DNA of 64,000 nt from Acrocarpospora catenulata. Lineage in GTDB: Bacteria > Actinomycetota > Actinomycetes > Streptosporangiales > Streptosporangiaceae. The notes under the pieces were generated by a model. The model did no database searches. It worked only from the letters and a program-made list of their open reading frames with translations, and had not been told where the DNA came from. Positions 9,363-17,369 of this stretch are shown here, one piece after another (position 1 is the first letter of the stretch; each line of letters starts with the position of its first letter). The stretch is from assembly GCF_018476525.1 (NCBI RefSeq), contig NZ_JAHCST010000018.1, forward strand, positions 62,001 through 126,000, in the 5' to 3' direction. Both the position numbers and the translations under genes were made by a program.

Positions 9363-11209
9363 GTCAGCTCCATCAGCGCGTTCGGCCGGAAGCCGCGCCA
9401 CTGGCGCTTGTTGCGGCGCAGGAAGGTGCCGATCGGCTCCCGCCAGGTGTGTTCGGCGGCCGGGCCCCTGCGCAGGATGTAGCCGAGTCCGTGGGCCCGG
9501 TAGAGCTGCCCCCCGGCGGCCTGCACGGCCTGCAGGAACTGGGTGTCCACCGAGCGGCGCAGCGGCCGGAACCCGCCCACCGCGTCGAAGGCGGCCCGGG
9601 TGGTCAGGATGGTGCCGCCCGCCACGAAGTTGCTGACCTGCTCGGTGACCTGCTCGTGGTGCACGGTCACGTCGATCGAGGACAGGTAGACGAACTCGGG
9701 GGAGGTGCCGGTCACCTCGGCCCCGGAGTAGGTGTGCGCGAGCAGCAGGTCGGCCAGGAAGTCGGGGCCGTACCAGTCGTCGTCGTCCATCTTCAGCAGG
9801 AAGCCGCCGCCCGCGCGGTCGGCCGCCTCGTTGAGCACCTCGCCGAAGAGCATTCCGGCGGGTGCGTCGTAGACCTGGAGTTCCCCCTGGTAGGCGGCGA
9901 TGGGCCCGGCCACCGACGGATGGTCGGGGGAGACCCCGTGCAGGGCCAGCACCACCTCGGTGACGACGCCGCGCTGCCGGGCGGCCTGGCCGAGCGCGAA
10001 GCCCACCATCTCCGGCCGCCGGGTGGCCAGCAGGATCGAGGTCGCCGGGGCACGGCCGCGCGCCACGCCCAGTTGGGCCCACCGCCCGTGCACCCCGTGC
10101 GTCCGCAGGGCCGCCCGCCTGAGCCGTACGCTGAACTCCTCCCGGCGCAGGTCGTCGGCGAGTTCCTCGGCGGTGACCGGGGCCAGCAGCGCGATCAGCT
10201 CGGGCCCGAGCGCGCCCGCCCAGGTCGGGATCGGGCCGGTCACCAGCGGCACCCCCGCCGCGGCCAGCGAGGCGATCACCCGCACCGCGGCCAGCGGCCC
10301 GCTGTGGCCGCGCCGCCAGTCCACCCTGATCGCCCGCAGCCCGCGCAGCCGGGACACCTCGGTGTCGCTGACCGCGCCGGAGGCCGGGAACCTGGCCAGC
10401 TCGGCCCCGTCCAGCCTGACCGCCCACCGCCCGTGTACGGTCACCAGCTCGGCCACCCCCTGGGTGGGCACGCTGAGGAACCCCGTCGGGTTGACCGAAC
10501 GGTCGTCCACCGGCGCGACCATGGTGATGTCGGTGAACGCGACGTCCAGCAGCGCGGCCCCGCCGGGACGCCCGATGCGGTCCCAGCCCAGCGCTTCTGG
10601 GCCCGGCCGGTCGATCAGTCGTTCCTCGCCCGCCCACTCGGCCTGGCCCGCGTCGGTGCGGACCACCAGATCCCCGGCGGGCGCCCCGATCCGCAGCGGC
10701 ACCGGCCCTTCAAGGCCCGCCAGCCCGGCGTTGGGGTCACCCGGCCGCCAGTGCGCGGCGCCCGGCCCGGCCAGCACCGGAACGGGCGCGGGGAACGCGT
10801 CCAGGCGGTTGCCGGCGAAGGCCCGGGCCACCGCCGCCACGGTCTGCCCGGCCGGGACCGGCCCGGAGAAGACCGCGTCCACCCGCCAGCCCTTGGGGTC
10901 GGGGCGGCTCACCCGCAGCTCGGTGAGCTTGCGCCAGCGGTGCGCGGGGGTGAGCGAGGGCGAGGGCGCGGGGTGCGCCCTGGCCACCTGCTGCACCACC
11001 ACGGTCACCCGGGACGCCTGCGGCAGCGTCGCCTGGAGGGTGGCCGCCCGGCGCAGGTCGGTGGGGGTGCGGGCGAGCAGCACCACCTCGGGGGCGGGTT
11101 CGCCGGGTTCCGCCGGCTGCGTGGTGTCCAGGTCGATGACGTCCGGGCCGACCAGCCCGGGGGATTCCACGCCGATCGTGTAGACCCGGGCGCCGTCCTG
11201 CCAGTTCAT
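9359..11209 (-). CDS. Two-domain glycosyltransferase: GT-B-like half plus C-terminal GT2
   Basis: 616 aa from ATG 11209. The C-terminal domain (about residues 390-616) is a family 2 transferase with TSILLATRR at its start, the metal motif KMDDDDWYG, and RPLRRSVDTQFL. The N-terminal 380 residues are less clear. The stretch VRVIASLAAAGVPLVTGP followed by LRRAALRTHG resembles the C-terminal lobe of GT-B or CgeB-type transferases, suggesting a fusion of two transferases. It differs from its three neighbours, which carry the GT2 domain first. Start and stop overlap the adjacent genes by four bases on both sides, so the four minus-strand genes at 7695-13253 are one coupled operon. Confidence 0.75.
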   Translation of the reverse strand: MNWQDGARVYTIGVESPGLVGPDVIDLDTTQPAEPGEPAPEVVLLARTPTDLRRAATLQATLPQASRVTVVVQQVARAHPAPSPSLTPAHRWRKLTELRVSRPDPKGWRVDAVFSGPVPAGQTVAAVARAFAGNRLDAFPAPVPVLAGPGAAHWRPGDPNAGLAGLEGPVPLRIGAPAGDLVVRTDAGQAEWAGEERLIDRPGPEALGWDRIGRPGGAALLDVAFTDITMVAPVDDRSVNPTGFLSVPTQGVAELVTVHGRWAVRLDGAELARFPASGAVSDTEVSRLRGLRAIRVDWRRGHSGPLAAVRVIASLAAAGVPLVTGPIPTWAGALGPELIALLAPVTAEELADDLRREEFSVRLRRAALRTHGVHGRWAQLGVARGRAPATSILLATRRPEMVGFALGQAARQRGVVTEVVLALHGVSPDHPSVAGPIAAYQGELQVYDAPAGMLFGEVLNEAADRAGGGFLLKMDDDDWYGPDFLADLLLAHTYSGAEVTGTSPEFVYLSSIDVTVHHEQVTEQVSNFVAGGTILTTRAAFDAVGGFRPLRRSVDTQFLQAVQAAGGQLYRAHGLGYILRRGPAAEHTWREPIGTFLRRNKRQWRGFRPNALMELT

Positions 11210-12783
11210 GATCTTGCCTTCACGCGTAGCCAGTTCCGCCGGGGCGCCTCGGCGGGCTGGGCGGCCAGCCGTTCGGCCTCCGCCCGCCAGCGCGCCGCCT
11301 CCGCCTCGTGCCGCTTGGCCGCCGTCCGCCAGCGGGCCACCTCGGCACGCAGCTCGGCCGGCACTCCGGTCAGTGGGTCGGCCTTCTCCGGGGTGGTCAG
11401 GCCGCACTCGGCCCCGTCCACCCACAGGCTGCCGAACAGCTCGTGGACCACCTCGTCGGCGGGTTCCCCGGGGTGGCGGGCGGCCCGAGCGAACGCGGCG
11501 GTGCGCTCCAGCCGGAGCGCGATCACCCCTTCGGGGGTCTCGTCCAGAGCCGCGCAGATCAGTCCCAGGTGCTCCGCGTTGGCCATTTTGGTCAGCCGGG
11601 CCAGGCTGCTCGCGCCGAACACCCACCCGGCCGGGACGCGCACCTGGAAGGGCGTGGGCGCGGCGGTCGGGGGCGCCGACTCGGCCAGCGTGACCCGGGG
11701 CTCGCCCGCGTACAGGTTGGCGATCAGCCGGTGTTCCAGCAGTGGTTCGTCCAGCGGACGGCGGCGGCCGGAGGGCAGCTTCGACCACGGCCCCAGAATC
11801 GTGACCGCCGTGTCGGGGATCGTCCCGGCCAGGGCGGAGTCCACGGTGGCCCGGGTCTGCTCGTAGGAGGCGCCCGCCGAGTCCACCAGCACCCGCACGT
11901 ACGGCACCGGCCACTGCCGCCGGGGATGCTGCCGCAGCCAGCGCAGCTCGGGGATGAGCCCGGCCAGCACGCTCCAGTTGTGCCGGTGCACGTCATCCTC
12001 CCGGCGGAGCACGGTGGACAGCCCGATGTGCCAGCTGAGCGCCTCCCCGTCGGGCACGAACACGGCCCCCGCCTGGGCGAGCCGGTAGCCGAGTTCGGTG
12101 TCCTCGCCCATGTTGAGCGAGGCGTCCACCCCGCCCGCCTCGGCCAGCATCGCCCGCCGCACCGAGGTGGTCGCCCCCGAATGCAGCAGGTACGCCCGCT
12201 CCCCCGCGTCCTTCAGCCACCGGGTGCTGTCCAGCGTCCTGGCCACGTAGTCATGCGGGTGCACCGAGTCGGCGGGGAAGAGCGTGTCGGCGTTTCCGGC
12301 CCTGACGGCTTCCGCCACCTGCTCGGGGGTGGGCGGCGACTCCTCGGCCGAGGTGAACTTGATCATGCCGTGCACGGCCAGGTGGTCGGCCAGGTGGTGC
12401 CAGCGCAGGTGGGCCTCAAGGTGGTCCCGGTAAAGGATCATGTCCGAGTCCAGCCAGTGGATCACCTCGCCGGTGGCCGCCGCCGCGCCGGTCCGCCGCG
12501 CCCAGCCGCGTCCCCAGCGGCCCTCCGGCACCCGTACCAACCGGGTCCTGGCCGGGGCCAGCGTGGGCACGGTGAGCGGCGGGTCGCTGCCGTCGTCGAC
12601 CACGACCACGTCCAGCAGTTCGGCCGGGTAGGTCTGCGCCGTGAGCGCGGCCAGCGTGCGGTCCAGCGCGGCCTGCTCCTGGTACGCCGGGACGACCACG
12701 GTGACGGTCAGGCGCGGCCGCCAGGCGCCCAGCGCCGGGGGCGCGAGGGTGCCGTAGTCGTTGTGCCGGATCCGTGCGGTCAA
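11206..12783 (-). CDS. Family 2 glycosyltransferase, paralogue with degenerate second domain
   Basis: 525 aa starting at TTG 12783, which overlaps the upstream stop as TTGA. The start is supported by the RIRHNDYG signature shared with the sister genes. GT2 motifs: TVTVVVPAYQEQ, VVVVDDGSDPP, the metal motif LDSDMILYRDH and GEDTELGYRL. From about residue 285 (PYVRVLVDSAGASYEQTRA) comes the same catalytically empty second GT-like unit, then a charged coiled-coil tail (AARWRAEAERLAAQ). It is about 35-45 percent alike by eye to the genes at 7695 and 13395, pointing to duplication within the locus. Probably builds a cell-surface glycan; the product is unknown. Confidence 0.8.
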   Translation of the reverse strand: MTARIRHNDYGTLAPPALGAWRPRLTVTVVVPAYQEQAALDRTLAALTAQTYPAELLDVVVVDDGSDPPLTVPTLAPARTRLVRVPEGRWGRGWARRTGAAAATGEVIHWLDSDMILYRDHLEAHLRWHHLADHLAVHGMIKFTSAEESPPTPEQVAEAVRAGNADTLFPADSVHPHDYVARTLDSTRWLKDAGERAYLLHSGATTSVRRAMLAEAGGVDASLNMGEDTELGYRLAQAGAVFVPDGEALSWHIGLSTVLRREDDVHRHNWSVLAGLIPELRWLRQHPRRQWPVPYVRVLVDSAGASYEQTRATVDSALAGTIPDTAVTILGPWSKLPSGRRRPLDEPLLEHRLIANLYAGEPRVTLAESAPPTAAPTPFQVRVPAGWVFGASSLARLTKMANAEHLGLICAALDETPEGVIALRLERTAAFARAARHPGEPADEVVHELFGSLWVDGAECGLTTPEKADPLTGVPAELRAEVARWRTAAKRHEAEAARWRAEAERLAAQPAEAPRRNWLRVKARS

Positions 12784-13253
12784 TGGTCCACTCGATGGTT
12801 CATCCGCTCCATCGACGCGGTGAGCGCCTCGGTGCGCCGCCGGATCTCCTGCAACTCGGCCTCGATCTCACGGCGCAGGAACATCGCATTCACCCGGTCC
12901 TCGCCGAGCGAGGCCAGCACCGCGCGCAGGTCCTCGTCGTGCTGCACGGCCGCCTCGGCCAGCGTCGGCGCGATGCTGTCCAGCTTCTGGTTCACCGCGG
13001 CCAGGGTGGCGGAGACGCCGGCCAGTCCGGCCGCCTCCCGCTTCACCCGGTTGTCCATGCGCTGCACCTTCCCGTCCAGCCGGCGCAGGCCGAGCACCAG
13101 GAAGGCCACCCCCGCGAGACACGCGCCCAGCAGCGCCAGGGTCGCCGCGTCCAGCGCCTCGATCACGCCGACGACGGTCAACAGCCCGAGCACCGCCGTC
13201 CCGGCGACGCCGCCCCCGGCGCCTAGGACGGCCACTCTGCGGGGTGTCGGCAT
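12780..13253 (-). CDS. Small membrane protein with cytoplasmic coiled coil
   Basis: 157 aa from ATG 13253, preceded by GGAGG at good spacing. Two hydrophobic helices near residues 7-30 and 38-58 make a membrane hairpin. The rest (about residues 60-157) is helical and charged, with heptad-like repeats (KLDSIAPTLAEAAVQHDEDL, IEAELQEIRRRTEAL). No enzyme motif is visible. It is the first gene of the coupled four-gene glycosyltransferase operon, so it may be a membrane anchor or scaffold, perhaps for the transferases, which also end in coiled coils. That role is inference; I do not recognise the family. Confidence 0.7.
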   Translation of the reverse strand: MPTPRRVAVLGAGGGVAGTAVLGLLTVVGVIEALDAATLALLGACLAGVAFLVLGLRRLDGKVQRMDNRVKREAAGLAGVSATLAAVNQKLDSIAPTLAEAAVQHDEDLRAVLASLGEDRVNAMFLRREIEAELQEIRRRTEALTASMERMNHRVDH

Positions 13254-13394
13254 TTCTGACCTCCATGTCAGGAAATAGGGGCGGAAAAAATGATGAGCTC
13301 GGGATGTTGAAAGACTAGTTGAACCCACTGCCCTAATTGGAGGTGAAGTTCCTGTGAGATTCCAGAGAGATGGCTCCTCGGATCATCCATGGGT

Positions 13395-14801
13395 TCATGG
13401 GCGGATCCTGGCGAGTCGCTCCCGGAGTGTGCGCTTCTCCGCTTCGTCCGCCAAGTGGTGTTCGGCCGGATGCCGTACGCCGTGGGTCTGCTCGATCACC
13501 TGAGTGAGCGGCTCGTCCGGGCGGGCCACCAGCCGGGCCCTGCTCACCGCCTCGGTGCGCTCCAGGGCGGCCAGCCGCCGGTTGGGCAGGCGGAAGTAGA
13601 GCAGTCCCAGCCGCTCCTTCACCATGATTCTGGTCAGCCGCTCCAGCGTGTCCGGCGCCAGCGGGGGGTCCACCGGTCCGGTGAAACGGAACGGCACCGG
13701 GAACGCGGTCGGGGCCACCTGGTCGGCCAGCCGCACCCGGGGGTCGTCCTTGAAACCGGCGCTGAGCAGTTCGAGTTCGGCCAGCTCGTCACCCTGACCC
13801 GGCAGGCTGGACCAGGGCCCGACCAGGGTCACCGCGACATCCGGCAGCGTGCCGGTCAGCGCCGCCTCCACGGCCTTCCGCACCCGCGGCTCGGCCGCCC
13901 CCGCCACGTCCAGCACCACCTCCACGTACGGCACCCGCCAGATCCGCGCGCGCTCCTTGCGCAGATCCCGGCGGAGCGGGATGCGGTTGGCCAGGAACGG
14001 CTGCACCGCCCGCACGGCCGCCGCCCCCTCCCTGCGCTGCGACGGCAGCTCCAGATGCACCGCCCTGGCCGCCAGGTCGGGCACGAAGACCGCGCCCAGC
14101 TGGGCCAGCCGGTAGGCGAACTCGGTGTCCTCGCCCCGCCGTACCTCGGGGTCGAAACCCCCGGCCGCGGCGTAGAAGGCGCGGTGCAGCGACATCGTGG
14201 GCCCGGTGCACACGTGGTACGGATTGCGACTGGCGCGCAGGCCGTCCAGCCGCCGGATGGTCGCCTCGGTGCTGCTCGGCACCGCCTCGGACAGGTCGAT
14301 CAGCGACTCCACCGTGTCCCCGGCCACGGCGTCCCTGACCTGCTCGGGAGTCAGCGGGGGCTCGGGGGCGAACACCTTGCCGCCGATGGTGACCAGGTAG
14401 TCGGTCAGGTGCTGCCAGCGCAGCAGCGCCTCCAGGTGCTCCCGGTAGGGCACCATGTCCGCGTCCAACCGCTGCACCACCGTGCCCTCGGCCACCGCCA
14501 CCCCCGCGCGCACCGCGTGCGCGGGCCCCGAGCCGCCCGGGCCTGAGGAGATCAGCCGGGTGTTCTCCGGGCGGATCTCGGGCAGCCGCAGCGGCGGCGT
14601 CGATCCGTCGTCCACCACGATGACCTCGGTCAGCTCCGCCGGGTAGCTCTGCGCCGACAGCGCCGCCAGGGTCAGGTCCAGTCGGGACTGCCCTCCGTAC
14701 GCCGGGATGACCACGCTCACCGGCAGCGAGGGCTGCCAGCGGCCCAGCTCGGCGGGGACGAGCGGCGAGTAGTCGTTGTGGCGGATCCGCGGCCGGGGCA
14801 C
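13395..14801 (-). CDS. Family 2 glycosyltransferase, third paralogue
   Basis: 468 aa from GTG 14801 with GAGGGAGAT upstream. The N-terminal RIRHNDYSPL matches the sister proteins. GT2 motifs: SVVIPAYGGQSRLDLTL, VIVVDDGSTPPLRLP, metal motif LDADMVPYREH and GEDTEFAYRLAQLG. The degenerate second unit begins at PYVEVVLDVAGAAEPRVR (about residue 280) and lacks a DxD. It has a shorter C-terminal tail than its paralogues. It is separated from the coupled operon by 141 bases holding an AT-rich patch, so it may be transcribed on its own or read through. It is divergent from thrC. Confidence 0.8.
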   Translation of the reverse strand: MPRPRIRHNDYSPLVPAELGRWQPSLPVSVVIPAYGGQSRLDLTLAALSAQSYPAELTEVIVVDDGSTPPLRLPEIRPENTRLISSGPGGSGPAHAVRAGVAVAEGTVVQRLDADMVPYREHLEALLRWQHLTDYLVTIGGKVFAPEPPLTPEQVRDAVAGDTVESLIDLSEAVPSSTEATIRRLDGLRASRNPYHVCTGPTMSLHRAFYAAAGGFDPEVRRGEDTEFAYRLAQLGAVFVPDLAARAVHLELPSQRREGAAAVRAVQPFLANRIPLRRDLRKERARIWRVPYVEVVLDVAGAAEPRVRKAVEAALTGTLPDVAVTLVGPWSSLPGQGDELAELELLSAGFKDDPRVRLADQVAPTAFPVPFRFTGPVDPPLAPDTLERLTRIMVKERLGLLYFRLPNRRLAALERTEAVSRARLVARPDEPLTQVIEQTHGVRHPAEHHLADEAEKRTLRERLARIRP

Positions 14802-14991
14802 GATCCGATCTCCCTCACTTTTGTCACTTAAGAAGTGGAATTCTCACGGATAACACTAGTAAGACACTCTTGGGGTTGACTTGGAGCACAGTCGCCTCCG
14901 CGTCCGTCCCGATCGGTGGGACTCCGCGTCCCGCCCCTCGGGCGGTGGCTCTAGACTCGACTCCCAAACAGCGCAGGTAGAAGGAGTAATC
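14802..14991. promoter_or_regulatory. Divergent promoter region between glycosyltransferase and thrC
   Basis: 190 bases with an unusually AT-rich core (about 14820-14880), suited to promoters in this GC-rich setting. TAGACT (14952-14957) is a possible thrC -10; no good -35 is visible at the right distance. AAGGAG (14981-14986) is the thrC ribosome site. Confidence 0.35.
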
Positions 14992-16050
14992 ATGGCCAGG
15001 GCATGGCGTGGTCTCATCGAGGAATACCGTGACCGGCTTCCGGTGAGCCCGGCGACGCCCGTGGTGACGTTGCTGGAGGGCGGCACGCCACTGGTGCCCG
15101 CGCGCAGGCTATCCGAACTGACCGGCTGCGAGGTCTACCTCAAGGTCGAAGGACTCAACCCGACGGGCAGCTTCAAGGACCGCGGCATGACCGTGGCCAT
15201 CAGCAAGGCCGTCGAGGACGGGGCCAAGGCGGTCATCTGCGCCTCCACCGGCAACACCAGCGCGTCGGCCGCGGCCTATGCCGTACGGGGCGGGCTGAGC
15301 TGCGCGGTGCTGGTGCCGCGCGGGAAGATCGCGATGGGCAAGCTGGCCCAGGCGCTGGTGCACGGGGCCAAGCTGCTCCAGGTCGAGGGGTCCTTCGACG
15401 ACTGCCTGGAGATGACCAAGAAGCTCGCGGAGAACTATCCGATCGCGCTGGTCAACTCGGTCAACCCGCACCGGCTCCAGGGCCAGAAGACGGCCGCCTT
15501 CGAGATCGTCGACGAGCTCGGCGACGCGCCGGACGTGCACTGCATCCCCGTGGGCAACGCCGGCAACATCTCGGCGTACTGGATGGGGTACCAGGAGTAC
15601 GCCGCGGACGGCCTGGCCACCCGCCGGCCCCGGATGCTCGGCTTCCAGGCCAGCGGCGCCGCGCCGATCGTCAACGGCGCCCCGGTGACCCATCCGCACA
15701 CCATCGCCACCGCGATCCGGATCGGCAACCCCGCCTCCTGGTCGCTGGCCGTGGCCGCCAGGGACGAGTCTGGCGGTGACATCCAGGCGGTCACCGACCG
15801 GCAGATCGCCGCCGCGTACAAGCTGCTCGCCCAGGGGGAGGGCGTCTTCGTCGAGCTGGCCTCGGCGGCCAGCGTGGCGGGGCTGCTCCAGGTGCACGAG
15901 CAGGGCCTGCTCGCCGCCGGGCAGCGGGTGGTCTGCACGGTCACCGGCAACGGCCTGAAGGACCCCGACTGGGCGATCTCCGGCGCGCCCACGCCGATCA
16001 CCATCCCGATCGACGCCTACGCCGCCGCGGCGGCCCTGGAACTCGCCTGA
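14992..16050 (+). CDS. thrC: Threonine synthase
   Basis: 352 aa, the normal actinobacterial size. It converts O-phosphohomoserine to threonine with PLP. The cofactor Lys is Lys62 in TGSFKDRGM, and the phosphate-binding loop is [26 protein letters not shown] is the substrate-loop motif. The ATG at 14992 is fixed by AAGGAG with a five-base spacer. Its stop shares one base with the thrB start (TGATG). In Streptomyces, hom, thrC and thrB are contiguous; here hom lies 8.2 kb upstream, so thrC needs its own promoter. Confidence 0.95.
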   Translation: MARAWRGLIEEYRDRLPVSPATPVVTLLEGGTPLVPARRLSELTGCEVYLKVEGLNPTGSFKDRGMTVAISKAVEDGAKAVICASTGNTSASAAAYAVRGGLSCAVLVPRGKIAMGKLAQALVHGAKLLQVEGSFDDCLEMTKKLAENYPIALVNSVNPHRLQGQKTAAFEIVDELGDAPDVHCIPVGNAGNISAYWMGYQEYAADGLATRRPRMLGFQASGAAPIVNGAPVTHPHTIATAIRIGNPASWSLAVAARDESGGDIQAVTDRQIAAAYKLLAQGEGVFVELASAASVAGLLQVHEQGLLAAGQRVVCTVTGNGLKDPDWAISGAPTPITIPIDAYAAAAALELA

Positions 16051-16946
16051 TGGGCGAGTGTGTGCTGGTCCGGGTCCCGGCCACCAGCGCCAACCTGGGC
16101 CCGGGCTTCGACTCGCTGGGTCTCGCCCTCGACCTGCACGACGAGGTCGAGGTCGAGCTCACCGGGGACGTCGTGGAGATCGAGATCGACGGCCACGGCG
16201 CCGGCGAGGTGGACCCGGGCGAGGGTCACCTGATCGTCTCCACCCTGCGGGCCACCCTGGACCAGCTCGGCGAGCCCCAGCCCAAGGGCATCCGGATGCG
16301 CTGCCGCAACCGCATCCCGCACGCCCGCGGCCTGGGCTCCTCCTCCGCCGCCATCGTCGCGGGCATCCTGGCCGCCCGCGCCCTGACCGGCGCGGATGAC
16401 TTCACCGACGAGGATGCCCTGGCCCTGGCCACCGAGATCGAGGGCCATCCCGACAACGTCGCCCCCTGCCTGTACGGCGGGCTCACCATCGCCTGGACCG
16501 GCCCGTCCATGGTCAGCCTGGGGGTGCGCGAGGAGATCCGGCCGGTCGTGCTGATCCCGGATTTCCGGCTGTCCACCGAGGAGGCCCGCCGCCTGCTGCC
16601 CGCCACGGTGCCGCACCGGGACGCGGCGGCCAACGCCGCACGGGCCGCCCTGCTGATTGTCGCGCTGACCGAAAAGCCCAGTCCCGAGCTGCTGCTGGCC
16701 GCCACCGAGGACCGTCTGCACCAGGACTACCGCGCGCCTGCCATGCCGCGCACGGCGGATCTGGTACAACGTCTGCGGTCGGCGGGGGTCCCGGCTGTGG
16801 TTTCGGGGGCGGGTCCCACTATTCTTGCGTTTTCTACTGGATCGACGCAGGATTTGATCGCGCCAGAAGTGGGTACGGACTGGCTCATCCAGCCGTTGAA
16901 CGTCGACCCAACCGGTGCGAGCGTTCGGTTTCCCGAGACACGCTGA
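16050..16946 (+). CDS. thrB: Homoserine kinase
   Basis: 298 aa. This GHMP-family kinase phosphorylates homoserine for ThrC. Motif 1 is VPATSANLGPGFDSLGLAL at residues 9-27, motif 2 (the ATP loop) is PHARGLGSSSAAIVAG near 90, and motif 3 is SGAGPTILAF near 250. Length and motifs are complete. It is coupled to thrC by a one-base TGATG overlap. I see no strong hairpin right after its stop, so some read-through towards rho is possible. Confidence 0.95.
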   Translation: MGECVLVRVPATSANLGPGFDSLGLALDLHDEVEVELTGDVVEIEIDGHGAGEVDPGEGHLIVSTLRATLDQLGEPQPKGIRMRCRNRIPHARGLGSSSAAIVAGILAARALTGADDFTDEDALALATEIEGHPDNVAPCLYGGLTIAWTGPSMVSLGVREEIRPVVLIPDFRLSTEEARRLLPATVPHRDAAANAARAALLIVALTEKPSPELLLAATEDRLHQDYRAPAMPRTADLVQRLRSAGVPAVVSGAGPTILAFSTGSTQDLIAPEVGTDWLIQPLNVDPTGASVRFPETR

Positions 16947-16963
16947 TGCTTCTTCGACCTTCA

Positions 16964-16991
16964 GGGAATAGCAGTGTGCGCTGGTGATGTT
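16964..16991 (+). promoter_or_regulatory. SigR-like promoter upstream of rho
   Basis: GGGAAT (16964-16969), 19 bases, GTT (16989-16991). This fits the GGGAAT-N18/19-GTT pattern of the actinobacterial thiol-stress sigma factor SigR. It would start transcription about 370 bases before rho. Spacing is at the long end of the range. Confidence 0.4.
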
Positions 16992-17033
16992 AGGCTGATA
17001 GCCGCACCAGGTGCCCCCGTGTTGGGTGCGTGC

Positions 17034-17062
17034 TTGTCATTCGCACATCGCCACACTACGGA
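17034..17062 (+). promoter_or_regulatory. Vegetative-type promoter upstream of rho
   Basis: TTGTCA (17034-17039), 17 bases, TACGGA (17057-17062, next base T). The -35 matches TTGACA at five of six positions; the -10 is weaker. Would give a leader of about 300 bases. Confidence 0.4.
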
Positions 17063-17369
17063 TCGTGTCGTCCCCGCGCTTGTGGGGGCGGGCCGTTGCG
17101 GTGATTTCCCGGAATTCGCCTCCTCCAGTCGCTCGTGCGGTCAGGGGTGGCGTATTCGGAGACATGCGCGTTCGAACCACCTCGACACCTGGTCGGTGGT
17201 GGCAATCCGGGGGGATTCCCCCGGGCCTCTACCGCTTGTGAATCTCGGTACCCAGAGGGAATCCAGGCCTGAGATTCGCGAAGCCCGACCCGGTCTGTCC
17301 CGCCGGGTCGCACCACCGGGACGCCAGGACGAACACGTCCGGCGCCCGACCCCTGGGAAGGACCATTAG

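Larger units (their letters stand above)
16947..17369 (+). promoter_or_regulatory. Long rho leader region without a convincing gene
   Basis: 423 bases between thrB and rho. It holds a SigR-like promoter (16964-16991), a vegetative-like promoter (17034-17062) and three GC-rich hairpins: CCCCGC/GTGGGG at 17072-17087, CCGGGGG/CCCCCGG at 17207-17224, and CGACCCGG/CCGGGTCG at 17286-17310. The last is about 60 bases before the rho start. A long structured leader suits Rho autogenous control, known in other bacteria, but no such mechanism is shown here. Confidence 0.45.

Noticed and set aside
6786-14801. Glycan block as a recent mobile insertion
   Set aside because: No transposase, integrase, target duplication or tRNA was seen, and base composition looks like the surroundings. 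Recent transfer is not supported.
17069-17089. CRISPR type I-E-like repeat (CGTCCCCGCGCTTGTGGGGG)
   Set aside because: Only one copy is present, with no second repeat at spacer distance and no cas gene in the window. It is treated as a leader hairpin.
17167-17176. tRNA T-loop-like sequence GTTCGAACC
   Set aside because: The flanking five-base arms do not pair and no acceptor or anticodon stem can be built around it.
16974-17369. 131-codon plus-strand reading frame in the rho leader
   Set aside because: No ribosome site, no family similarity, odd composition, and it overlaps the promoter and hairpin elements. Treated as non-coding.
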